DNA of 64,000 nucleotides from Pseudomonas fontis (GTDB taxonomy: Bacteria > Pseudomonadota > Gammaproteobacteria > Pseudomonadales > Pseudomonadaceae): positions 62,001-126,000 of the forward strand of contig NZ_JAMDGY010000020.1 of the NCBI RefSeq assembly GCF_028656955.1. Direction: 5' to 3'. The notes under the pieces are model-generated. The model was not told the DNA's origin, did no database searches, and saw nothing but the letters and a program-made list of their open reading frames with translations. Below, one piece after another: positions 57,684 through 64,000 of the stretch. The first letter of the stretch is position 1. The number at the start of each line of letters is the position of its first letter. Position numbers and translations under genes: made by a program.

Positions 57684-58216
57684 GGACGGGCCTCGTCCAC
57701 CAGCCCCTGGTAGATCGGCGCCAACTGCTCGCGCCAGACCGTTTCGTCGATCACCCCGACGTACTTGTGACGGATCACGCCCTTGGCATCGATAAAGAAG
57801 GTTTCCGGCGCGCCATACACACCCAGGTCCAGGCCCAGGGTGCCCTGCTCGTCGCGCACATCCAGGGTGTAGGGGTTGTGGAACTCAGCCAGCCACTTGA
57901 GCGCGGCAGCATTGTCGTCCTTGTAGTTGACCCCGTAGATCAGCACGCCCTGCTCGGCCAGCTTGTTCAACACCGGGTGCTCGACCCGGCACGACACGCA
58001 CCAGGTGCCCCAGACGTTGACCAGCGCCGGCCGGCCTTCAAGGTCGGCCTGGGTCAGGGTGCGTTCGCCCTGCACATCCGGCAGCGAGAAGGCCGGGAAC
58101 GGCTTGCCGATCATTGCCGAGGGCAACTCGGTGGGGTCGAGGAACAACCCGCGATAGAGGACCACCGCCACCATCAGGAACACCAGCAGTGGCAGTATCA
58201 TGACCAAACGCTTCAT
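57680..58216 (-). CDS. ccmG: Thiol:disulfide interchange protein CcmG/DsbE
   Basis: A 178-aa membrane-anchored periplasmic thioredoxin with an N-terminal TM (about 4-23) and active site WGTWCVSCRVEHP (C73, C76). The family's acidic, reducing DsbE features are GVNYKDDNAAALKWL and the cis-Pro segment GAPETFFID. It passes electrons to CcmH or apocytochrome c. It overlaps ccmF and ccmH by 4 bases each. Confidence 0.95.
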   Translation of the reverse strand: MKRLVMILPLLVFLMVAVVLYRGLFLDPTELPSAMIGKPFPAFSLPDVQGERTLTQADLEGRPALVNVWGTWCVSCRVEHPVLNKLAEQGVLIYGVNYKDDNAAALKWLAEFHNPYTLDVRDEQGTLGLDLGVYGAPETFFIDAKGVIRHKYVGVIDETVWREQLAPIYQGLVDEARP

Positions 58217-60201
58217 GCAGTTGCTCCTTCCATGCCCAGTACATCCCGTACCCGGCTTTTGACCTTGACCCGATAACGACGATCCAGTGCTGCCAGCAAA
58301 CCGCCCAGGCCGGTCAGCAGACCGCCTAGCCAGATCCAGCGCACGAACGGCTTGACGTGTACACGCACCGCCCAGGCGCCGTCTTCCAGCGGTTCACCGA
58401 GTGCGACATAGAGGTCACGGGTGAAACCTGCGTCGATGCCGGCTTCAGTCATGACCGACTGCTGCACGGTGTACAGGCGTTTTTCCGGGTGCAACACGCT
58501 GATCTCGCGACCGTCCTTGACCACCCGCACAGTGCCCTTGTCGGAGGTGAAGTTCGGCCCCTCGAAGTGCTTGGCGCCTTCGAAGATGAAGTGATAACCG
58601 GCCAGCTCCACCGACTCGCCCGGCGCCAGGCGCAGGTCGCGTTCGGCGCTGTTGTTGCTCGACAGCACCACGCCCAGCGCGCAGACCGCCAGGCCCAGGT
58701 GCGCCAGGTGCATGCCCCAGTAGCTGCGGCTCTGGCCGCGGATACCTTTGAGCAGGCCCTTGTGCCGGGTCTTGTCGAGCAAGTCGCGCGCACCGGCCAG
58801 TACGACCCACGCCGCCAGGGCGAAGGTGGTCAGCACCTGCCAGTCGAAGTCGTCGACGATCAGCCCGCCAATCGGCGCCAGGATCGCGCTGCCGATCAGC
58901 ACCGGGGTCAACATGTTCACCAGCCACTTGCCGGGGGTGTCTTTCCAGCGCACCAGCACACCCACCGCCAGCACCACCATCAGCAGCGCAATCAGCGGAA
59001 TGAACAAGGCATCGAAGTACGGCGGGCCCACCGACAGCTTGGCGCCGGTCAGGGCATCCAGGATCAGCGGGTACAAGGTACCCAGCAGGATCATCGAGGC
59101 TGCCACCACCAGTATCAGGTTGTTGGCCAGCAACAGCGTCTCGCGCGACCACAGGGCAAAGCCGACCTGGCTCTTGACCACCGGCGCACGCAGGGCGAAC
59201 AGGGTCAACGAACCGCCGACCACAAACAGCAGGAAAATCAGGATGAACACGCCACGCTCCGGGTCGGAGGCGAACGCGTGCACCGAGGTCAGCACGCCGG
59301 AACGTACCAGGAAGGTACCCAGCAGGCTCAGGGAGAAGGCGGCAATCGCCAGCAGCACGGTCCAGCTCTTGAACACGCCGCGTTTTTCGGTGACCGCCAG
59401 CGAGTGGATCAGCGCCGTGCCGACCAGCCATGGCATGAACGAGGCGTTCTCGACCGGGTCCCAGAACCACCAGCCACCCCAGCCAAGTTCGTAGTAGGCC
59501 CACCAGGAACCCAGGGTGATGCCAATGCCGAGGAAGGCCCAGGCGACGATGGTCCATGGCCGCGACCAGCGCGCCCAGGCGGCATCCAGGCGACCGCCGA
59601 GCAAGGCGGCGATGGCGAAGGCGAAGGCCACCGAGAAGCCCACATAGCCCATGTACAGCATCGGCGGGTGAACGATCAGGCCGATGTCCTGCAACAGTGG
59701 GTTGAGGTCGCGCCCGTCGGTGGGCATCTGCGGCAGCAGGCGCTGGAACGGGTTGGAGGTGACGATCAGGAACGACAGGAAGCCGACACTGATCATCCCC
59801 ATGATCGCCAGCACACGGGCCAGCATCACTTGCGGCAATTGCCGCGAGAAGATCGAAACAGCAAAGGTCCAGCCACCGAGGATCAATGCCCAGAGCAGCA
59901 GCGAGCCTTCGTGGGCACCCCACACGGCGCTGAACTTGTAGTACCAGGGCAAGGCGCTGTTGGAGTTGCTGGCGACATAGGCGACCGAGAAGTTGTCGGT
60001 CATGAAGGCGTGGGTCAGGCAGGCAAAGGCGAATGCCAGGAAGGCGAACTGCCCCCAGGCCGCCGGGCGTGCCAGGCTCATCCACAGGCTGTCGCCGCGC
60101 CAGGCACCCAGCAGCGGGACACTGGCCTGCACACAGGCGAAGCAGATCGCCAGGATCATCGACAGCTGGCCGAGTTCGGGAATGATCAATGCTGCGTTCA
60201 T
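58213..60201 (-). CDS. ccmF: Heme lyase subunit CcmF
   Basis: A 662-aa polytopic membrane protein that, with CcmH and CcmI, attaches heme from CcmE to apocytochrome c. The WWD heme-handling segment is [20 protein letters not shown]. Some fifteen hydrophobic spans and a periplasmic domain near 520-620 are visible, with conserved His residues in [13 protein letters not shown]. It overlaps ccmE and ccmG by 4 bases each. Confidence 0.96.
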   Translation of the reverse strand: MNAALIIPELGQLSMILAICFACVQASVPLLGAWRGDSLWMSLARPAAWGQFAFLAFAFACLTHAFMTDNFSVAYVASNSNSALPWYYKFSAVWGAHEGSLLLWALILGGWTFAVSIFSRQLPQVMLARVLAIMGMISVGFLSFLIVTSNPFQRLLPQMPTDGRDLNPLLQDIGLIVHPPMLYMGYVGFSVAFAFAIAALLGGRLDAAWARWSRPWTIVAWAFLGIGITLGSWWAYYELGWGGWWFWDPVENASFMPWLVGTALIHSLAVTEKRGVFKSWTVLLAIAAFSLSLLGTFLVRSGVLTSVHAFASDPERGVFILIFLLFVVGGSLTLFALRAPVVKSQVGFALWSRETLLLANNLILVVAASMILLGTLYPLILDALTGAKLSVGPPYFDALFIPLIALLMVVLAVGVLVRWKDTPGKWLVNMLTPVLIGSAILAPIGGLIVDDFDWQVLTTFALAAWVVLAGARDLLDKTRHKGLLKGIRGQSRSYWGMHLAHLGLAVCALGVVLSSNNSAERDLRLAPGESVELAGYHFIFEGAKHFEGPNFTSDKGTVRVVKDGREISVLHPEKRLYTVQQSVMTEAGIDAGFTRDLYVALGEPLEDGAWAVRVHVKPFVRWIWLGGLLTGLGGLLAALDRRYRVKVKSRVRDVLGMEGATA

Positions 60202-60650
60202 GGTTTTTTCACCCCAGCGTCAGCTTGGCCGGCTTCCTGCAAAGCCTTGGTCACTTCAGGCGGCATGTATTTCTCATCGTGTTTGGCCAGCACTTCGTCG
60301 GCGACCACCACGCCCTCGGCATTCAGCTTGCCCAGGGCAACGATGCCCTGCCCTTCGCGGAACAGGTCGGGCAGGATGCCGCGGTAGGTGATCGGCACCG
60401 ACTTGTTGAAATCGGTGACCACGAAACGCACGTCCAGCGAGTCGCCGGAGCGTTGCAGCGAACCTTTCTCGACCATGCCGCCGGCGCGAATGCGCGTATC
60501 CAGCGGTGCTTCGCCATTGGCGATCTGGGTCGGGGTGTAGAACAGGTTGATGTTCTGTTGCAGGGCGCTCAGGGCCAGGCCCACGGCAACGCCCAGGCCA
60601 ACCAGCAGGCCGAGGATGATGAACAGGCGCTTCTTGCGTTGCGGATTCAC
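60198..60650 (-). CDS. ccmE: Heme chaperone CcmE
   Basis: A 150-aa protein with one N-terminal TM (about 9-29) and a periplasmic OB-fold beta barrel. The heme-binding His is H124 in [14 protein letters not shown] with Tyr128 behind it. Start is GTG 60650 (GGGAGAG site), inside the ccmD stop (GTGA overlap). Upstream in-frame sequence is ccmD shadow. Confidence 0.94.
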   Translation of the reverse strand: MNPQRKKRLFIILGLLVGLGVAVGLALSALQQNINLFYTPTQIANGEAPLDTRIRAGGMVEKGSLQRSGDSLDVRFVVTDFNKSVPITYRGILPDLFREGQGIVALGKLNAEGVVVADEVLAKHDEKYMPPEVTKALQEAGQADAGVKKP

Positions 60651-60823
60651 TTGGAGCTCTCCCGGCGCAGACGGCGCGCCTCTTCTTGCAGGTAACGACG
60701 CTTGGCCAGCAAGGGCGAGGCGACGTTGACAGCCAGCACCAGCAGGCAGATGCCATAGGCTGACCAGACGTAAAGACCGTGATGGCCCATGGCGAGGAAA
60801 TCGCTGAAAGACGCAAAACTCAT
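60647..60823 (-). CDS. ccmD: Heme exporter protein CcmD
   Basis: A 58-aa single-span protein: [22 protein letters not shown] (about 18-38), then a basic helical tail ([20 protein letters not shown]). It is required in the family for release of heme-loaded CcmE from the CcmABC complex. It overlaps ccmC and ccmE by 4 bases each. Confidence 0.93.
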   Translation of the reverse strand: MSFASFSDFLAMGHHGLYVWSAYGICLLVLAVNVASPLLAKRRYLQEEARRLRRESSK

Positions 60824-61599
60824 CGTGCAACCTCCCGGCCCAGGCTGTTCATCACCTCTTCGCGCACCCAACTGCTGCGGGCCTCGCGCTTAAGCACTTC
60901 AAGGCGCATGCGCAGCAACAGCACGGCGCCAAAGAAGCAGTAGAAACCCAACACGGTGAGCAGCAGCGGCAGCCACATTTCCACCGGCATCGCCGGCTTT
61001 TCGGTGAGGGTGAAGGTGGCGCCCTGGTGCAGGGTGTTCCACCACTCCACCGAGTACTTGATGATCGGGATGTTGATCACCCCGACGATGGCCAGCACCG
61101 CGCAGGCCTTGGCCGCGCTCTCACGATTACTGATTGCCTGGCCCAGGGCAATGAGACCGAAGTACAGGAAAAGCAGGATAAGCATCGACGTCAGGCGGGC
61201 ATCCCAGACCCACCAGCTACCCCAGGTCGGCTTGCCCCAGATGGCCCCGGTGACCAGCGCCACCGCAGTCATCCAGGCGCCAATGGGCGCGGCGCATTGC
61301 AGCGCGACGTCGGCGATTTTCATCTTCCACACCAGCCCGACCACCCCGGCCACCGCCAGCATCACGTAGCAGGACTGGGCCAGCATGGCCGCCGGCACGT
61401 GAATGTAGATGATGCGGAAACTGTTGCCCTGCTGGTAGTCCTGCGGTGCAAAGGCCAAGCCCCAGACCACGCCAACGGTCAACAGCAGAATCGAAGCGAT
61501 GGTCAGCCACGGCAACATGCGGCCGCTGATGGCATAGAACCATTTCGGAGAACCCAGCTTGTGAAACCACGTCCAGCTAATTGCGCTGCTCTTCATCAC
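60820..61599 (-). CDS. ccmC: Heme exporter / heme-CcmE ligation protein CcmC
   Basis: A 259-aa protein with six membrane spans and the WWD segment [19 protein letters not shown]. Conserved external His residues are in [12 protein letters not shown] and [10 protein letters not shown]. It attaches heme to CcmE. It starts at ATG 61599 or 61596 and is separated from ccmB by 40 bp, the only sizeable gap in the ccm operon. Confidence 0.95.
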   Translation of the reverse strand: MMKSSAISWTWFHKLGSPKWFYAISGRMLPWLTIASILLLTVGVVWGLAFAPQDYQQGNSFRIIYIHVPAAMLAQSCYVMLAVAGVVGLVWKMKIADVALQCAAPIGAWMTAVALVTGAIWGKPTWGSWWVWDARLTSMLILLFLYFGLIALGQAISNRESAAKACAVLAIVGVINIPIIKYSVEWWNTLHQGATFTLTEKPAMPVEMWLPLLLTVLGFYCFFGAVLLLRMRLEVLKREARSSWVREEVMNSLGREVAR

Positions 61600-61639
61600 G
61601 GTACATCCAGGGTCTTTGCTGGGCGATGCCCAGACCTCA

Positions 61640-62308
61640 TTATTCGCCGACGCTGATCTTCAGGCCAGCGGCTATTGCAAAGGGTGCCAGGGTTACTGCC
61701 AGGGCGGTCAGGCTGCCAAGCCAGAGCAGGTAACCGGTCGCCGGCATAGCTTGCAGTGCCGCCTGCATGGCGCCACTGCCCAAGATCAATACCGGGATAT
61801 ATAACGGCAAAATCAGCAGTGCCAGCAGCAGGCCACCGCGTTTCAAGCCAACCGTCAGGGCCGCTCCCACAGCGCCCAACAGGCTCAGCACCGGAGTACC
61901 GAGCAACAGCGATGCCAGCAGCACGGGCAGGCATTCCACCGGCAAACCGAGCATCAGTGCCAGCAGCGGTGACAACAATACCAGTGCCAGGCCGGAAAAG
62001 GCCCAGTGTGCCAGCACTTTGGCCAGGACCAGAAGCGGCAGGGGGTGCGGCGAAAGGACCCACTGTTCGAGTGATCCATCCTCGAAATCACTGCGAAACA
62101 GGCCGTCTAGCGAGAGCAGGACGGACAAAAGTGCGGCCACCCAGACTAACCCAGGAGACAAGTTTTGCAACAGTTGAGTCTCGGGGCCGACCGCCAGCGG
62201 GAACAATGCGATGACGATGGCGAAGAAAACCAGCGGGTTGGCCAGCTCTGCCGGACGTCGGCAGAGCAAACGCGCCTCACGGCGCAGCAACAGTACAAAG
62301 ACACTCAT
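61640..62308 (-). CDS. ccmB: Heme exporter permease CcmB
   Basis: A 222-aa protein with six hydrophobic spans. Family landmarks include [20 protein letters not shown] and [20 protein letters not shown]. Start ATG 62308 ([20 protein letters not shown]), overlapping the ccmA stop by 4 bases. It forms the ABC complex CcmA2BCD. Confidence 0.95.
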   Translation of the reverse strand: MSVFVLLLRREARLLCRRPAELANPLVFFAIVIALFPLAVGPETQLLQNLSPGLVWVAALLSVLLSLDGLFRSDFEDGSLEQWVLSPHPLPLLVLAKVLAHWAFSGLALVLLSPLLALMLGLPVECLPVLLASLLLGTPVLSLLGAVGAALTVGLKRGGLLLALLILPLYIPVLILGSGAMQAALQAMPATGYLLWLGSLTALAVTLAPFAIAAGLKISVGE

Positions 62309-62937
62309 GCCGCCCACCGCCCCAGGTTGATTTCGCGGTAGCCGCCGGGCTTGTGCCCAAGGCTGTGGTGGGTGGTCAGCACGACCATGCCGCCCTGCTC
62401 GCAATGGGCCGCCAGGTGCGCCTCAAGCTGGGCCACGCCTTCCTTGTCGAGCGCAGTGAACGGCTCGTCAAGAATCCACAGCGGTGGGCTGTCCAGGTAC
62501 AGCCGGGCCAGCGCGACGCGGCGCTGCTGGCCAGCGGACAGCGTGTGGCAGGCAACGTCCTCGAAACCACGCAGGCCAACCGCGTCCAGGGCCTGCCAGA
62601 TGGCCGGGCGCTCGGCTGGCTGATGCAGGGCGCAAAGCCAGGCGAGGTTCTCTTCGGGGCTGAGCAGGTCCTTGATCCCCGCAGCATGGCCGATCCACAG
62701 CAACACCTTGGCCAGCTCGCTGCCTTGCTCGGCCAGCGGCTTGCCATTGAGGCGGATCTCGCCGTGGGTCGGGCGCATCAGCCCGCACAGCAGGCGCAGC
62801 AGGCTGGTCTTGCCGCTGCCGTTGGGCCCGCTGATCTGCAGCATGTCGCCAGCGCTGAGCTGCAAATCGAGGTTTTCGAAGAGCATTCGCCAGTCACGCT
62901 CGCAGGCCAGGCCCACAGCTTCGAGTTGAGGGGTCAC
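62305..62937 (-). CDS. ccmA: Heme exporter ATP-binding protein CcmA
   Basis: A 210-aa ABC ATPase, first gene of the ccm operon. Walker [10 protein letters not shown] (37-45), signature [14 protein letters not shown], Walker [15 protein letters not shown]-loop [11 protein letters not shown] hydrolysis by CcmA frees holo-CcmE. Start ATG 62937. The 188-bp divergent gap to the FliK-like gene holds the promoter region and a GC-rich hairpin. Confidence 0.96.
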   Translation of the reverse strand: MTPQLEAVGLACERDWRMLFENLDLQLSAGDMLQISGPNGSGKTSLLRLLCGLMRPTHGEIRLNGKPLAEQGSELAKVLLWIGHAAGIKDLLSPEENLAWLCALHQPAERPAIWQALDAVGLRGFEDVACHTLSAGQQRRVALARLYLDSPPLWILDEPFTALDKEGVAQLEAHLAAHCEQGGMVVLTTHHSLGHKPGGYREINLGRWAA

Positions 62938-63022
62938 AGGTTCGCCTTATGGTTCGGATGACAGTCTCAAGTCAGTCCCGGAGCGGCCGTTATACTGGAA
63001 ACGGAAACGCGCCTGGCCGCTC

Positions 63023-63058
63023 TGATCGGGGTGCCGCAGCGCCGCGAGGCGCCCCGAA
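63023..63058. other. GC-rich hairpin in the ccmA-fliK-like gap
   Basis: GATCGGGGTGCC...GGCGCCCCGAAAGATC forms a near-perfect stem. It is preceded by GAGCGGCC (62983-62990) pairing with GGCCGCTC about 33 bp away. Possibly a folded 5' leader; no matching regulator recognised. Confidence 0.3.
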
Positions 63059-63125
63059 AGATCGGGCCGCATTATACATGGCATGTCCTACTGCAAAGAG
63101 GGCTATTTCAACAGGTTGTGACGCG

Positions 63126-64000
63126 ATGACAGGTGAAATCAACAGCCTTGGCCCACAGGCCCCGCTCAATGCGCAGCTGCGCAGCGCCGCCGCCACGGGT
63201 GAACTGCTGCGCCTGCTGCAACCGCAGCCAGGGTTGCTCGCACCGGGCGAGTCGGCGCGCGCCGAAGTACTTTCCCTGCGCCAGATCGGCCAGGACTTCC
63301 AGATGCTGCTCAAGCTGACCCAGGAAAACGGCCGGCAGGTCACGGTGCAGACCAACACTACCCTGCCCTTGCCACAAGGCAGCCAGCTGACCGTGATTCA
63401 GCCATCCCCGGGCAACCTGAGCATCACCTTGCAGCAACTGGCCCGCAACAATGTCGCCACCTTGACGCAACTGGACACCCGCCAACTGCCGGTCGGTACC
63501 CTGCTGCAGGGCAAGGTGATCACCAGCCAGGTATTGGCGCAGCCACCCGGCCAACCGCTGCAATACCGCTCGATGGTGACCCTGCTCAACACGCTTCAGG
63601 CCGGCGCCACGCTGAGCATCGACAGCCCCCGCCCGCTGGCGCTGGGCAGCCTGCTGAGCGCCGTGGTCAAGGGCGAACAGCAACTGTCGTTCGTACCGCT
63701 GACCGGCCGCCAGGACCAGTTGGCCATCTCCCAGAATCTCGGCACCCAGCAATCGCGCCAGGCCTCCTTGCAGGGGCTGCTGAGTAGCCTGAAAAACCTT
63801 GCCACGGATGACAGCCAACCAGCGCAGCTCCGCGTCACGGTCGACAAGCTGCTGGCGAGCCTGCCGGACATCCGCCAGATGGGCGACGCCAAGCGCCTCG
63901 CCCTGGCCTTGAGCAACAGCGGTGCGTTCCTCGAAGCGAAATTGCTGGGTGGCGGTGCGGCCGGCCTGGTACCGGATCTCAAGGCGCAGGTCACGCGCCT
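63126..64000 (+). CDS. Flagellar hook-length control (FliK-like) protein, N-terminal part
   Basis: The first 291 residues are present; the gene runs off the window. ATG 63126 begins MTGEINSLGPQAPLNAQLRS. The visible part is Gln/Leu/Ser-rich with repeated beta-hairpin-like stretches (FQMLLKLTQENGRQVTVQTN; LPVGTLLQGKVITSQVLAQP), as in the FliK-like proteins that pseudomonads carry next to ccmA. The conserved FliK C-terminal domain that would settle the call lies outside the window. Confidence 0.7.
   Translation, partial: MTGEINSLGPQAPLNAQLRSAAATGELLRLLQPQPGLLAPGESARAEVLSLRQIGQDFQMLLKLTQENGRQVTVQTNTTLPLPQGSQLTVIQPSPGNLSITLQQLARNNVATLTQLDTRQLPVGTLLQGKVITSQVLAQPPGQPLQYRSMVTLLNTLQAGATLSIDSPRPLALGSLLSAVVKGEQQLSFVPLTGRQDQLAISQNLGTQQSRQASLQGLLSSLKNLATDDSQPAQLRVTVDKLLASLPDIRQMGDAKRLALALSNSGAFLEAKLLGGGAAGLVPDLKAQVTR

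Noticed and set aside
58357..60387. 676-codon plus-strand frame opposite ccmF
   Set aside because: Gln/His/Arg-rich shadow; ccmF on the minus strand has the WWD motif and operon context.

Overview
The window reads as a chromosomal segment of a Pseudomonas, most like the P. putida group. The evidence is high GC, ordinary Pseudomonas housekeeping genes (acnB, ilvE, cysS, glnS, ppiB, lpxH, a full ccmABCDEFGHI operon next to a FliK-like gene), and several inverted pairs of REP elements containing GCCGGCAAGGCCGGCTCCCACA. No rRNA, tRNA, CRISPR array, phage or intact insertion sequence was seen.

Layout. 1-8.1 kb: start of smc (partial), an FCD-type GntR regulator, then purine catabolism: xdhA, xdhB, xdhC (split molybdenum hydroxylase and its maturation factor) and guaD. 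8.1-14.2 kb: aqpZ, miaE, a tandem universal-stress protein, a DUF1289 protein and acnB with a long structured leader and a strong terminator. 14.3-18.2 kb: a DUF1615 lipoprotein coupled to an isochorismatase-like hydrolase, an orphan mbtH plus type II thioesterase pair with a possible iron-starvation promoter, and a glycine-betaine-type binding protein broken by a frameshift in a C7 tract. 18.3-31.5 kb: an MHS-type transporter, a secreted M20 amidohydrolase, a thioredoxin-like membrane protein, a DUF2790 protein facing a two-component system across a palindrome-rich gap, a YecA-like protein, a putative MqsR/MqsA-like toxin-antitoxin pair with a perfect palindrome at its promoter, a glutamine amidotransferase, a SleB-type hydrolase, a CAP-domain protein and a GNAT acetyltransferase.

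31.5-43.8 kb is the remarkable region. Two giant tandem paralogues (1934 and 2093 aa) share an almost identical N-terminal half (DUF6543 / dermonecrotic-toxin-like) and related leucine-rich repeats. Their C-terminal ends are unrelated. The first ends in a NEL-type E3 ubiquitin ligase domain with a CxD catalytic motif. The second ends in an AT-richer segment whose best reading is a D12/Dam-like SAM-dependent methyltransferase fold, with SGHF where the catalytic DPPY should be. This looks like a modular effector platform with exchangeable warheads. No secretion apparatus, chaperone or immunity gene is adjacent.

44-55.6 kb: ilvE, a second two-component system, cysS and glnS facing ppiB and lpxH, an EamA transporter whose C-terminus is written by a REP palindrome, a LysR regulator, a GFA-family protein and a hydroxyacid dehydrogenase. 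55.6-64 kb: a lipoprotein and the cytochrome c maturation operon ccmABCDEFG-ccmH-ccmI, all leftward, then the start of a FliK-like gene rightward.

All calls come from reading translations and motifs by eye. No database search was run. Family names are recognition, and binding sites are candidates.
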